A stretch of DNA of 64,000 nucleotides from Acidobacteriaceae bacterium (GCA_027449965.1 DAIDKP010000002.1:33347-97346); one strand, 5' to 3'. Positions 26,884 through 35,414 are shown, numbered from the stretch's first letter. Made by a program: numbers and translations. Notes: generated by a model from the letters alone, not told the origin.

Positions 26884-28056
26884 TCAGGGTTTGAGAAAAC
26901 GGTGCAGCGCTTCCACGGCAGCTTCAATTTCGGGGATAGGGAGCGCGTAGCCGAAGCGAAGATGGCCCTCGCCCTGAGCGCCGAAGACCGAGCCGGGGAT
27001 GGTGGCGATGTGTGCTTTGTCGAGCAGAATTTCGGCGGCGGTCTTGCTGATGCGATGAATGGATTCGACGTTGGGGAAGGCATAGAATGCGCCTGCCGGA
27101 GGGTCGCAGGCGAGGCCCACGGCGTTGAGGCCGGCGACGAGCAGGTCGCGCCGTTTGCGATACTCGACGAGGCGCGCGGCGTGTTCGGACTCTGGCGTTG
27201 CAAGCGCGGCGAGCATGGCGAACTGCACAGGAGTGGGCACGCCGTTGGTGGAGTAGAGAACGATCTTGCGCAGCGCGGTCATGAAGGGTTCCTGAGCGAC
27301 GGCGTAACCGCCGCGCCAGCCGGTCATGGCGAAGGATTTGGAAAAGGTGAAACAGGTGATGGTGCGCTCGGCCATGCCGGGCAGCGAGGCGATGGAGAAG
27401 TGCTGGCCGTCGTAGACGAGGTCTTCGTAGGCTTCGTCGGCGATGACGACGAGGTTGCGCGCGAGGGCGAAGGCTGCGACCTCTTCTGCTTCAGCGCGGG
27501 TGAAGACGACGCCGGAGGGATTCTGCGGGGTGTTGTAGTAGATGGCGCGGGTCTGCGGGGTGGAGAACTGCTCAAGCGTGGCGGTGATGCCGTTGCGCCG
27601 CGCGGAGGTGGTGGGCACGAGCAGTGGGCGCGCCTGAGCGCCGCGGATGAGGTCGCCGATGGGCGTCCAGTAAGGCGAAAAGACGAGCGCATCGTCGCCG
27701 GGGTCGAGCACGGACTGGAAGGCGGCGTAGAGCGCCTGAGAGCCGCCGACGGTGGCGATGACATGATCGACCGTGACGGGGATGCGGTTTTTGGCCGCGA
27801 TCTTGGCAGCGAGCGCTTCGCGCAGCGGGGCGATGCCGGAAGACGGCGCGTAGTGGGTCTGGTTGCGGACGAGAGCTTCGATGGCCGCGTACTTGATGGC
27901 ATCGGGCGTCTCGAAGTATGGCTCGCCGCCGTGGAGCGCGTGGACCTGTTGGCCGCTGGCACGCAAGGCCATGACCTTGTTGCGGATCTGAACGATATCG
28001 GAAAATCCAACCTCATCGAGTCGATGCGCGATGCGCAGTTCTGGAGCGTGAGCCAT
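26884..28056 (-). CDS. Class I/II PLP aminotransferase (aspartate-aminotransferase-like)
   Basis: 390 residues. NPSGVVF and VIADEAYEDLVYDG bind the cofactor, FSKSFAMTGWRGGY carries the PLP lysine, and the C-terminal HLRFGYA supplies the substrate-binding Arg. The fold type I arrangement is complete and of standard length. The start was chosen at the ATG with a GGAGAGGA box seven bases upstream. Likely reaction: transamination between an amino acid and 2-oxoglutarate; the exact substrate is uncertain. Confidence 0.9.
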   Translation of the reverse strand: MAHAPELRIAHRLDEVGFSDIVQIRNKVMALRASGQQVHALHGGEPYFETPDAIKYAAIEALVRNQTHYAPSSGIAPLREALAAKIAAKNRIPVTVDHVIATVGGSQALYAAFQSVLDPGDDALVFSPYWTPIGDLIRGAQARPLLVPTTSARRNGITATLEQFSTPQTRAIYYNTPQNPSGVVFTRAEAEEVAAFALARNLVVIADEAYEDLVYDGQHFSIASLPGMAERTITCFTFSKSFAMTGWRGGYAVAQEPFMTALRKIVLYSTNGVPTPVQFAMLAALATPESEHAARLVEYRKRRDLLVAGLNAVGLACDPPAGAFYAFPNVESIHRISKTAAEILLDKAHIATIPGSVFGAQGEGHLRFGYALPIPEIEAAVEALHRFLKP

Positions 28057-28111
28057 GGCGGGTGTCCTCTCCGGCGAAGCGTTCTGCATTCAGCATAGCG
28101 GAGTCTGGCTG

Positions 28112-28262
28112 GGCATTGCATGCAGCAGCAGCGTGTTCGCGCGTTTGCGCTTCCGCTGGTCGCAGGATGGGGTGGGGAAACAGCAGATTCCCTGCGGGAA
28201 TGACAACAAGAAGAGCACCGGCAAAAGCAACGGCGACTACACCGGCAGAAGCAGATGGATGG
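28112..28262. repeat. Dispersed intergenic repeat, copy B
   Basis: GTCGCAGGATGGGGTGGGG, then CAGATTCCCTGCGGGAATGA and an AAGAAGAGCA tract. Shares order and spacing with copy A and is the best preserved of the three. Confidence 0.7.
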
Positions 28263-28350
28263 GATGAAAATGAGGCGTCAGAGCGTGGAAGGGTTGGGCG
28301 AGTAAGGGCGATATTCTGAACGAGACGTTTTAAAAAAGGGGTTGCGGTTC

Positions 28351-28833
28351 ATGGTGGATTTGCCGGGTAGTCTTTCGCGCCAGACGTTTACGGCGGTGGT
28401 GACGGTGATGGGTTTGGTGGGGGTATTGTTCTGGCGCGTGCGTGAGGGGCAGTCGGCTGTGACGGTGCGCAAGATTATTCTTCCGCCGCTGGGGATGGCG
28501 ACGGGGTTTTGCATGTTTTTTGCGCAGCAGTTTCGCGTGCCCTGGCTGTGGGCGGTGGGTGCGTTTGTGCTGGGCGCGGTGGCGCTGGCGTGGCCGCTGC
28601 TGGTGACTTCGCGGCTGGAGCGTGAGGGCGAGGCGATCATGATGCGCCGGTCGAAGGTGTTTTTCCTGGTGATTATTGCGCTGGCGGCGGTGCGGTACTT
28701 TGCACGTGGCTACTTTGACCACCTGCTGACGCTGGAGCAGACAGGCGGATTGTTTTTCATCCTTGCGTTTGGAATGATTCTGCGCTGGCGGTTGAGTATG
28801 CTGCGTGAGTATCGGCGGCTGATGACGGTGTAG
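28351..28833 (+). CDS. CcdC-like (DUF1453) membrane protein
   Basis: 160 residues with four to five membrane helices: near residues 13-27, 45-60, 66-85, 105-120 and 132-146. The pattern (VRKIILPPLGMATGFCMF and a C-terminal FGMILRWRLSMLREYRRL) matches CcdC/DUF1453 proteins, named for a link to cytochrome c maturation whose role is not settled. A TTG at 28342 is also open; the ATG has AAGGGG upstream. No cytochrome gene is adjacent. Confidence 0.7.
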   Translation: MVDLPGSLSRQTFTAVVTVMGLVGVLFWRVREGQSAVTVRKIILPPLGMATGFCMFFAQQFRVPWLWAVGAFVLGAVALAWPLLVTSRLEREGEAIMMRRSKVFFLVIIALAAVRYFARGYFDHLLTLEQTGGLFFILAFGMILRWRLSMLREYRRLMTV

Positions 28834-28837
28834 CCGT

Positions 28838-28965
28838 TTCTTGCGCATGGAGCGATAGCTCGCATTCGCATCGCGATCCTTTGTTGTGCTCATGTGGGTC
28901 GCAGGTGGAGTGGCGAAGGACCATGCAAGAGCGGATTCTGTGCTGGAATGACGACCGGAAACGCA
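28838..28965. repeat. Dispersed intergenic repeat, copy C
   Basis: GTCGCAGGTGGAGTGGCG, a diverged middle, then GCGGATTCTGTGCTGGAATGA. This is the most diverged copy, again between two genes. Confidence 0.5.
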
Positions 28966-28969
28966 AAAT

Positions 28970-30193
28970 TCAGGCAGTGAGTGCGGCTTCAATCTGGTCG
29001 AGTCCCCAGACGAGGTCTTCGCGAGCGATGACCAGCGGTGGGGCGATGCGGATGACGGTCGAGTGTGTCTCCTTGCACAGGACGCCGCGCTGCTGAAGGT
29101 CTTCGCAGATGGGCCGCGCGGGCTGGTTCAGCTCGATGGCGATCCAGAGTCCGCGACCACGAACCTGGCGCACGCGTGGACTGGCGATGCTGCGGAGGCG
29201 ATCGAGTGCGAAGGCGCCGAGTTCGGCGGAACGCTGGATGAGATCTTCGTCGATGAGGACGCGCAACGCGGCGCGTGCGACGGCGCAGGCGAGGGGATTG
29301 CCGCCAAAGGTGCTGCCGTGGTCGCCGGGATGGAAGACGCCGAGGATCTGGCGCGAAGCGAGGACGGCGGAGACGGGATAGTAGCCGCCTGCGAGAGCTT
29401 TGCCGATGATGGCGACGTCGGGGCGAATGTTTTCGTGCTCGAAGGCGAAGAGCTTGCCGGTGCGTCCGAGGCCGGATTGGATTTCGTCGGCGATGAGCAG
29501 GACGTTGTGTTTGCGGCAGAGAGCGGCGGCGGCGGCGAGATAGCCGTCGGGCGGAAGGATGATGCCGGCTTCGCCCTGAATAGGCTCGACGAGAAAGGCG
29601 GCGGTGTGGGGCGTGATGGCCTGCTCGAGCGCGTCGATGTCGCCGAAGGAAACGGTGCGGAAGCCCGGCGCGAAGGGGCCGAAGCCGGAGCGGTATTGAG
29701 GGTCTGACGAGAAGCCGACGATGGCGATAGTGCGGCCGTGGAAGTTGCCGGAGGCGACGAGAATCTCGGTCTGATTGGCGGGGATGCCTTTGACGGTTTC
29801 GCCCCATTTGCGCGCGGCTTTGAGTGCGGTTTCGACGGCCTCGGCACCGGAGTTCATGGGCAGCGCCATCTGGAAGCCGGTGAGCGCGTGCAGGTCGCGG
29901 TAGAGCAGTGGGAGTTGGTCGTTGCGAAAGGCGCGCGAGGTGAGCGTCACCTTCTGTGCCTGATCGAGCATGGCGCGCAGGATGGCGGGATGACAGTGGC
30001 CCTGGTTAACGGCGGAGTAGGCGGCGAGGCAATCGAGATAGCGGCGGCCCTCGACATCGTAGACCCATGCGCCTTCGGCACGGGCGACAACTACATCGAG
30101 CGGATGGTAGTTGTGCGCGCCGTACTGCTCTTCGAGCGCGATGAGTTCCGCGGCGGCGAGTTCGTTTTCCGTGGCCAGAGTGGTGGGTGTCAT
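28970..30193 (-). CDS. rocD: Ornithine aminotransferase
   Basis: 407 residues from the chosen ATG; a longer open frame upstream is not protein-like. The class III aminotransferase features are complete: [19 protein letters not shown] near the N-terminus, [34 protein letters not shown], and the PLP lysine in [15 protein letters not shown]. The N-terminal YGAHNY...V region is typical of ornithine transaminases over acetylornithine ones. It would convert ornithine to glutamate-semialdehyde. It lies 88 bases downstream of the nitrite/sulfite reductase gene on the same strand, so the two may share a transcript. Confidence 0.9.
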   Translation of the reverse strand: MTPTTLATENELAAAELIALEEQYGAHNYHPLDVVVARAEGAWVYDVEGRRYLDCLAAYSAVNQGHCHPAILRAMLDQAQKVTLTSRAFRNDQLPLLYRDLHALTGFQMALPMNSGAEAVETALKAARKWGETVKGIPANQTEILVASGNFHGRTIAIVGFSSDPQYRSGFGPFAPGFRTVSFGDIDALEQAITPHTAAFLVEPIQGEAGIILPPDGYLAAAAALCRKHNVLLIADEIQSGLGRTGKLFAFEHENIRPDVAIIGKALAGGYYPVSAVLASRQILGVFHPGDHGSTFGGNPLACAVARAALRVLIDEDLIQRSAELGAFALDRLRSIASPRVRQVRGRGLWIAIELNQPARPICEDLQQRGVLCKETHSTVIRIAPPLVIAREDLVWGLDQIEAALTA

Positions 30194-30281
30194 GGATCGT
30201 CTCGATTCTGTTGTGTGCGCCGTTTGGGGTGCGCTGTGGGTATGGTAACGCCGCATGGTGGCGGCGGAAAACTGGCGCGGA

Positions 30282-31964
30282 TTATGCGGGAGCGTTCTCC
30301 AGAAAGGCGCGCAGCTCGTCCGTGGAGTGACGGGCAAACCAGGCGCGGAGATTTTCGTCCGGGTTGTGCTGGTGCTGATAGGCGCGGAAGAGGCGTTCAA
30401 GCGCGTCGGGCACATCCTGAGAGCGGCAGCGGTAGTTGACCTGACGGGCGAAGCCGGCGTGCTGGCCGAGCGCGCCGCCGAGGGCAAAGTACCAGGCATC
30501 GACCAGTTCGCCTTCGTGCTTGATTTTTTTGCCTTCCAGGCCGACGTCGCCGATCCAGGCCTGTCCGCAATTGTTGGGGCAGCCGGTAACGTGGAGCTTC
30601 AGGTGCTGGTCAAAGCCGGGCAGACGGGCATCCATTTCTTCGGCAAGCCAGCGGGCGAAGCCTTTGGTTTCGGTGATGGCGAGCTTGCAGAACTCGGTGC
30701 CGGTGCAGGCGACGGTGCCACGCCAGAAGGGTTTGGCATCGACGAAAAGGCCGAGTTCGCTGAGCCGCTGGAGGACGGTGGCGAGATGGCGCTCTGGCAC
30801 GTTGGGAATGAGGAAGTTCTGGTTGACGGCGGTGCGAAGCTGGCCACCGGCGAAGTGCTCGACAAGATCAGCAAGGGCCAGCAGAGCGCGCCCGCTGAGG
30901 CGTCCGTTGAGCACGCTGGCGCCGACGGAGTACAGGCCGGGCTGGCGCTGTGGATGCACGCCCGAGTGGTCGCGGAAGACATCGTCGGGCACTTCGTCGG
31001 GCACGCCGGGGGCGAGCTTGTAACCGAGAATGGATTCCAACTCGGCGAGGAAGCGCTCGGCGGTCCACTCTTCGGCGAGGAAGAGATACTTCAGGCGCGC
31101 GCGGTCGCGGCTTTGACGCAGCCCCTGCTGGCGGCGGAAGAGTTCGGCAATGGCGCGCACGACGGGCAGCACATCTGCTTCGCGCAGGAAGGCGTCGAGC
31201 TTGACGGCGAGATGCGGCTCTTTGGACAGGCCGCCGCCAACGCGGACCGAGTAACCGATCTCCGTTCCCGCGTCGGTGGTGCGGCGAACGGCGGTGATGG
31301 CGGCGTCGTTGATCTCCGGATAGCTGCACCAGACAGGGCATCCGGTAACGGTGATTTTGAACTTGCGCGGGAGGTTGTAGAAGTCCGGGTTGCCGTTCAG
31401 TTCGCGCGCCAGCGCCTGCGCCAGCGGCGAGGCATCGACGATTTCGTGAGGATGAAGACCGGCAAGCGGGCATCCGGTGACGTTGCGCACGACGTCGCCG
31501 CAGGCTCCACGCGGCGAAAGACCGACGGACTCGATGGCGTCAACGACAAGCGGAAGTGCGTCGATGGTGAGCCAGTGCAACTGGATGGCCTGGCGCGTGG
31601 TGATGTCGGCGAGGTCGCGCGCGTGTTGGACGGTGAGCTGGCCGATGGCGCGAAGCTGAGCGGAAGAAAGAATGCCGTTGGGGACGGCGATACGCATCAT
31701 GAAGTAGTCGGTGGTGACGCCTTCGCCACCCTTGCCGCCGGTGACGCCGGCGCCATCGCCCTGTGTGTAGATGCCCCACCACTTGAAGTAGAGGCTGGCC
31801 CACTCGGGCAGGACACTGGCGCGACCCTCGGCGGCAAAGCGACGCACTTCATCCCAGGCCTGCCAGGGATTCTTTTCGATCTTGAGGCGCTCGGCACGCT
31901 GGGCTTTGGTCTCTTTGGCGGGGATGGCTGGGGTGGTGGTGGTCACGGCTTGCTCCTGATTCAT
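30282..31964 (-). CDS. Ferredoxin-type nitrite/sulfite reductase
   Basis: 560 residues. Two half-domain repeats of the siroheme reductase family are present. The [4Fe-4S]/siroheme ligands are visible as CTGTEFC (Cx5C) and CPNNC (Cx3C) in the C-terminal half, and [14 protein letters not shown] lies earlier. It performs six-electron reduction of nitrite or sulfite in assimilation. Sequence alone does not settle the substrate. The frame is open upstream to 32333, but the ATG used here is where homology-like sequence begins. The leader carries an intrinsic terminator 28 bases before the start, so expression is probably controlled by attenuation. Confidence 0.9.
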   Translation of the reverse strand: MNQEQAVTTTTPAIPAKETKAQRAERLKIEKNPWQAWDEVRRFAAEGRASVLPEWASLYFKWWGIYTQGDGAGVTGGKGGEGVTTDYFMMRIAVPNGILSSAQLRAIGQLTVQHARDLADITTRQAIQLHWLTIDALPLVVDAIESVGLSPRGACGDVVRNVTGCPLAGLHPHEIVDASPLAQALARELNGNPDFYNLPRKFKITVTGCPVWCSYPEINDAAITAVRRTTDAGTEIGYSVRVGGGLSKEPHLAVKLDAFLREADVLPVVRAIAELFRRQQGLRQSRDRARLKYLFLAEEWTAERFLAELESILGYKLAPGVPDEVPDDVFRDHSGVHPQRQPGLYSVGASVLNGRLSGRALLALADLVEHFAGGQLRTAVNQNFLIPNVPERHLATVLQRLSELGLFVDAKPFWRGTVACTGTEFCKLAITETKGFARWLAEEMDARLPGFDQHLKLHVTGCPNNCGQAWIGDVGLEGKKIKHEGELVDAWYFALGGALGQHAGFARQVNYRCRSQDVPDALERLFRAYQHQHNPDENLRAWFARHSTDELRAFLENAPA

Positions 31965-31991
31965 TGGTTGAGAGATGCGTTGCGCAAAGAT

Positions 31992-32025
31992 AAAAAAACT
32001 CCGGGGCCGTGTGGCCTGCCGGAGT
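31992..32025 (-). terminator. Intrinsic terminator in the leader of the reductase gene
   Basis: Read on the minus strand: ACTCCGG and CCGGAGT form a 7-bp stem, with an inner GGCC/GGCC stem and an ACAC loop, followed by seven T. The run of T ends 28 bases upstream of the start codon. Its place in front of a gene, not behind one, marks it as an attenuator. Confidence 0.85.
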
Positions 32026-32156
32026 CGTGATTCTTGGCTTGTGAGGATTCTGCGCTGAGTGCTACGGGTGCAGATGCTCGCTATGCCATGCTCCGGCGTG
32101 GTCGTCACACGGGTGACAACACATGGTCGGACACGGGCAAAGGCATCGGCGCATAG
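32018..32156 (-). promoter_or_regulatory. Candidate structured leader (riboswitch or attenuator)
   Basis: Minus-strand RNA. CTATGC (32151-32156) can pair with GCATAG (32081-32086), or CCATG (32122-32126) with CATGG (32086-32090). Between them a hairpin, GTTGTCAC/GTGACGAC with a CCGT loop, fills 32101-32120. The segment GCCGGAG (32091-32097), free in this fold, is exactly complementary to CTCCGGC (32018-32024), the 5' arm of the terminator, so it can act as an anti-terminator. I do not recognise a described riboswitch class. Confidence 0.55.
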
Positions 32157-32160
32157 GACA

Positions 32161-32189
32161 AGCGTACTTGCGATGGGGCGGGAAGTCAA
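32161..32189 (-). promoter_or_regulatory. Sigma-70-type promoter for the reductase operon
   Basis: Minus strand TTGACT (-35, 32184-32189), 17-base spacer, TACGCT (-10, 32161-32166). The start of transcription would fall just before the structured leader. Confidence 0.6.
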
Positions 32190-32252
32190 AGCCGGGCATG
32201 GGACGAGGATATGGATGGATGGCGGCTGGGGCAGAGGCTGGTGCGGCGTCGA

Positions 32253-32283
32253 TTGACGAATGCCCCCGCCTCCAGCGTACAAT
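32253..32283 (+). promoter_or_regulatory. Probable tRNA-Ala promoter
   Basis: TTGACG (32253-32258) and TACAAT (32278-32283), spaced 19 bases, 18 bases upstream of the tRNA. The spacer is slightly long. Confidence 0.5.
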
Positions 32284-32300
32284 AAAGCGTACGCCCGTGT

Positions 32301-32376
32301 GGGCCTGTGGCGCAGCTGGGAGCGCGCTTCCATGGCATGGAAGAGGTCATCGGTTCGATCCCGATCAGGTCCACCA
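32301..32376 (+). tRNA. tRNA-Ala (anticodon GGC)
   Basis: 76 bases folding as a cloverleaf. Acceptor GGGCCTG/CAGGTCC has one G-U pair. The D stem is GCGC/GCGC. The anticodon stem CTTCC/GGAAG encloses a loop with GGC at 32334-32336. The T arm is ATCGG TTCGATC CCGAT, and CCA is encoded. It sits at the edge of an accessory-looking metal-resistance block. Confidence 0.96.
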
Positions 32377-32633
32377 AATAGAAACTAAAAGACAAATAAT
32401 TCTAAAGACGCTCTGCTGAAGCAGCTCGATTCCAGCCAAAATTTGGGAGTTTTATGCAAATGCGGCGCAGGCAGCAATATGTCCTTCGCGATGCTGCGCC
32501 GGGGTCGTGGACTGGCAGGTAATTTGTATCAGTGAGACTATTCGTGTAGCTCTAGATGTGCGAATCAGGATCGGGGATTAGCGGCTCACTGTTCAGTTGG
32601 GCTTTTCTGCAAGCAAAGCATATTGCACCTGTT

Positions 32634-32861
32634 TCAACGGCGCGACTCAGCGTTGCCGCAGCACTCGCCCGTCTGAATCGGCGGACATTTGCTGGAGCCA
32701 AATGAACAGAATACGCAACAATCGCCCGGATTCGGACGCAGAACCGCCTTGCATCTGCCGCACTCATAGTAGAACTGGCAGGCATCTGTTGGCATGGTTT
32801 CGCGCTTGGAAAAGCCGCAATGTGGACAGGTCAACACGGATTCGAGAACGACATCCTTCAT
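32634..32861 (-). CDS. GDCCVxC-domain zinc-ribbon protein of mercury loci
   Basis: 75 residues. CPHCGFSKRETMPTDACQFYYEC followed by CGRC (in part: CPHCGFSKRETMPTDAC) forms paired cysteines, then the named motif GDCCVFCSFG and further cysteines toward the end. Such small proteins accompany mer genes; their role may be metal or thiol binding. It lies seven bases after merP and is probably the last gene of the merT-merP transcript. Confidence 0.85.
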   Translation of the reverse strand: MKDVVLESVLTCPHCGFSKRETMPTDACQFYYECGRCKAVLRPNPGDCCVFCSFGSSKCPPIQTGECCGNAESRR

Positions 32862-32868
32862 GGCAGCC

Positions 32869-33144
32869 TCACTTCTCTATGGTGGAAGGAAAGCCCGCAT
32901 TTGTGGTGGCGCGGGTCAGTGCTTCAGGCCTTGTTTTCTCCGGATCGTATGTCACCATCGCCGTTTTCTTCGCGAAATCGACTTTGACGGCGCTCACGCC
33001 GGAGACTTTTTCAAGCGACTTCCTCACCGTAATCGGACAGACCGCGCAGGTCATGTTCTTCACGTCGAGCGTGACTGTTTTGGGCGTAGCTGCGAATGCC
33101 ATGAGAGGCAAAGCCGCAAGTACAACAGGAACAAGTATTCGCAT
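32869..33144 (-). CDS. merP: Periplasmic mercuric-ion-binding protein MerP
   Basis: 91 residues: a signal peptide (residues 1-19, ending AFA) and one heavy-metal-associated domain with MTCAVCPITVRKSL, whose two Cys bind Hg(II). It hands Hg(II) to MerT in the inner membrane. It is 12 bases downstream of merT. Confidence 0.94.
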   Translation of the reverse strand: MRILVPVVLAALPLMAFAATPKTVTLDVKNMTCAVCPITVRKSLEKVSGVSAVKVDFAKKTAMVTYDPEKTRPEALTRATTNAGFPSTIEK

Positions 33145-33156
33145 AGGAGACTCCTT

Positions 33157-33501
33157 TCAGTAGAACAGCGGGGCAAACCATGGTACGGCAAGGAGAGCCA
33201 GCAACATCGTGGAAACAATCCAGAAGGTGATGCGTTGCCTCCTGAGGACGCGCGGATCGGCACACGCTGTGCCCGGTAGGCAGACCCGCGGAACCAGATA
33301 CAGCCTGCGAAAGGCCAGCGCCAGGAAGAGCAGTGTCAGGCCGATGAACCATGGCCGGAAAGGTTCCATTGCCGTTAGGTTTCCAACCCATGTGCCGCCG
33401 ATTCCGAGCGCTAACAGTACCAGAGGTCCAACGCAACAGACAGACGCACCCACGGCGGCCAGCACGCTCGCAATCAGCGATCCCTTCCCGGTGAGTTGCA
33501 T
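33157..33501 (-). CDS. merT: Mercuric transport protein MerT
   Basis: 114 residues with three membrane helices. The first carries the vicinal pair in GASVCCVGPLVLL, and a second cysteine pair lies in the loop near CLPGTAC. It imports Hg(II) for reduction in the cytoplasm. It is the first gene after the MerR-type promoter. Confidence 0.94.
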   Translation of the reverse strand: MQLTGKGSLIASVLAAVGASVCCVGPLVLLALGIGGTWVGNLTAMEPFRPWFIGLTLLFLALAFRRLYLVPRVCLPGTACADPRVLRRQRITFWIVSTMLLALLAVPWFAPLFY

Positions 33502-33536
33502 TGCGCCAATCTCCTCAGACCAACATCTCAGGTGTT

Positions 33537-33568
33537 ATTGTAAGGTCCGTACGTGAGTACGGAGTCAA
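33537..33568 (-). promoter_or_regulatory. MerR-type mer operator/promoter
   Basis: Reading toward merT: TTGACT (33563-33568), the palindrome CCGTACTCACGTACGG (33547-33562), then TTACAAT. The spacer is 19-20 bases depending on the -10 register, longer than the 17 bases of a standard promoter, as expected for a promoter that MerR must untwist. It lies between divergent merR and merT. Confidence 0.88.
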
Positions 33569-33580
33569 CGGGAAATTTGA

Positions 33581-34033
33581 ATGAGCCCATGGATGACCAT
33601 CGGCAAACTGGCTGAAGCCGCTGGAGTGAACGTCGAAACAATCCGCTATTACCAGCGACGTGGACTGCTCGAAGAACCGGCCAAACCTTTGTATGGACAG
33701 CGGCGGTATTCGTTGGAGCAGGTGAAACGAGTGCGCTTCATCAAACGTGCACAGGCGCTTGGCTTCACCCTGGCTGAGGTAGGCCAACTTCTACTGCTGA
33801 ATGAAGCGCGCTCCTGTGAGACGGCACGGGCGCTTGCTGCTCACAAGCTGGGGCTGATCGACGACAAGCTGGCCGACTTGAGGGCGGTGCGGACAGCCCT
33901 CAACAAGTTGGTGCGGCAATGCGATGCCGGCAACGGAGCGGAGTGTCCCATCATCGACGCACTGGTCGATGGTTACGTCCTTGATCGGACGACTGTCCGG
34001 ACTACCTCCAAAGCGCGGAAAGACCGCGGATGA
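33581..34033 (+). CDS. merR: Mercury-responsive regulator MerR
   Basis: 150 residues. The helix-turn-helix TIGKLAEAAGVNVETIRYYQRRGL is followed by a dimerisation helix. The three mercury-binding cysteines of MerR are present: one in RSCETARAL and two in QCDAGNGAECP. An internal ATG at residue 5 (33593) is an equally plausible start. The 3' end overlaps the convergent merA-like gene by 32 bases. Confidence 0.94.
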   Translation: MSPWMTIGKLAEAAGVNVETIRYYQRRGLLEEPAKPLYGQRRYSLEQVKRVRFIKRAQALGFTLAEVGQLLLLNEARSCETARALAAHKLGLIDDKLADLRAVRTALNKLVRQCDAGNGAECPIIDALVDGYVLDRTTVRTTSKARKDRG

Positions 34034-35414
34034 GTTTACCCGAGGTTCCCGCAAAAGCCTGCTCCATGGCCATTTTTGTGGCGAGAAACTGTACGCCGGA
34101 CGAATATGTGGGATATGGGTGGATGGTGGAAGCAAGATCGGCGAGTTTGAGACGATTTCGGATGGCGACGGCAAGTTCGGTAATCGTTTCACCAGCTCGT
34201 TCGCCGACGATGACCGCACCCAGAACTCTGCCGTTGCGCAAGGCGACGATCTTCAGCAGGCCCAATCGATCGTCTTCATTGACGGCACGATCCACCTTGG
34301 CGATGTCGAAGGTCATCACCTGCAACTTGTGAGCGGGATATCGCTTTCGCGCCTCACGCTCAGTAAGGCCGACCTGAGCCACTTCGGGCGAGGTGAAGGT
34401 AATGCGTGAAAGCGAGTCGCACATTCCACGGTTTTTGCCCGGCAGCAGGGCATTGCGAACAGCCTGAAAGCCCTGCCAGCCAGCAAGGTGAGAATACTGT
34501 GGCCCTCCGATGACATCTCCGGCAGCGTAGATGTGTCGCACAGAGGTGCGCAGGTATGCATCCACCTCGATGCCACGCTCGGAGTAGCGGACACCGGCCG
34601 CATCCAGACCGAGACCGCGAACGAGAGGCGCGCGACCCGTGGCAACGAGGAGCACATCGCCGGTGACTTCGCCGCCGTCGGTGCGGACGACGATGGATCC
34701 CGCTGTCTGCGAAACAGACAGCGCCCGTCGCGCGAGACGCATGACGCCATCCTTGGCGAAGATGCGCTCCATGAGAGCGGAGACTTCATCGTCCTCGTGG
34801 GAAAGCAGATGCTCGGCGACAATCGTGACGCGTGCTCCCAGTCGATGGTAGGCGTGGGCGATTTCGCAGCCGATGGCGCCTCCTCCGAGGATGACCAGAT
34901 GCTCCGGTATGCGGTCATTGTCGAAGATTTGCTGATAGGTGAGATATGGAACGGAAGACAATCCTTCGACAGCGGGAACCTTTGGTTCGGCGCCGGTGTT
35001 GATGAGAAACCTGCGGGCGCGAATGGTCCTGTCTCCAACGCGAAGTGTCCTGGCATCGACAAACGACGTTGCGCCGATGAGTACGTCCATGCCTCTGGCT
35101 TCCAGATTCTCCGGTCGGGTCGGTTCGTAAATCTGTTCGATGGTTTGACGCAGGTAAGCGCGCACGCCGGTCATATCGACCTTTGGCGCGGAAGACTCGA
35201 TGCCAAATCTTGCTGCCGTGCAGATGTGATGCGCCACGGAGGCAGCCTTGATCAATGACTTGCTGGGGACGCAGCCGGTCCAGGTGCAGTCGCCGCCGAT
35301 CGGGCCTTTGTCGATCAGAGCGGTTCGCGCGCCCAGTTGCAGGGCGAAGTCCACTGCGATCAATCCGGATGCTCCCGCGCCGATGATTGCCAGGTCATAT
35401 TCCGGCATTTTCAT
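34002..35414 (-). CDS. MerA-like FAD-dependent NAD(P)-disulfide oxidoreductase
   Basis: 470 residues. The N-terminal FAD motif is IIGAGASGLIAVDFALQLGA, the redox-active pair is GGDCTWTGCVPSKSL, the NAD(P) motif is VILGGGAIGCEIAHAY, and IYAAGDVIGG is the second FAD box. It aligns with mercuric reductases lacking the N-terminal MerP-like domain. However, the C-terminus ends ...IRGLSALWR without the vicinal Cys pair that delivers Hg(II) in classical MerA. Its activity on Hg(II) is therefore uncertain. A GGAGAGG box precedes the start. It follows the MFS gene by 39 bases. Confidence 0.85.
   Translation of the reverse strand: MKMPEYDLAIIGAGASGLIAVDFALQLGARTALIDKGPIGGDCTWTGCVPSKSLIKAASVAHHICTAARFGIESSAPKVDMTGVRAYLRQTIEQIYEPTRPENLEARGMDVLIGATSFVDARTLRVGDRTIRARRFLINTGAEPKVPAVEGLSSVPYLTYQQIFDNDRIPEHLVILGGGAIGCEIAHAYHRLGARVTIVAEHLLSHEDDEVSALMERIFAKDGVMRLARRALSVSQTAGSIVVRTDGGEVTGDVLLVATGRAPLVRGLGLDAAGVRYSERGIEVDAYLRTSVRHIYAAGDVIGGPQYSHLAGWQGFQAVRNALLPGKNRGMCDSLSRITFTSPEVAQVGLTEREARKRYPAHKLQVMTFDIAKVDRAVNEDDRLGLLKIVALRNGRVLGAVIVGERAGETITELAVAIRNRLKLADLASTIHPYPTYSSGVQFLATKMAMEQAFAGTSGKLIRGLSALWR

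Larger units (their letters stand above)
31965..32300. other. Intergenic region between nitrite/sulfite reductase and tRNA-Ala
   Basis: 336 bases without a credible protein gene. On the minus strand it holds a promoter, a structured leader and a terminator for the reductase; on the plus strand, the tRNA-Ala promoter. Confidence 0.7.

Noticed and set aside
26902..28098. Plus-strand open frame of 398 codons opposite the aminotransferase gene
   Set aside because: Shadow of the aminotransferase, which has complete PLP motifs on the minus strand.
30255..32030. Plus-strand open frame of 591 codons opposite the nitrite/sulfite reductase
   Set aside because: Antisense shadow; the minus-strand frame has all siroheme/iron-sulfur ligands.
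31965..32160. SAM (S-box) or cobalamin riboswitch upstream of the reductase
   Set aside because: None of the consensus boxes I know for these classes is visible; only the general attenuator layout is supported.
32377..32633. Phage or island attachment site after tRNA-Ala
   Set aside because: No integrase gene and no repeat of the tRNA 3' end was found within the window; kept only as a low-confidence context remark.
32552..32785. 77-codon minus-strand frame overlapping the GDCCVxC gene
   Set aside because: The other frame (32634-32861) carries the diagnostic GDCCVFC motif and fits the mer operon.
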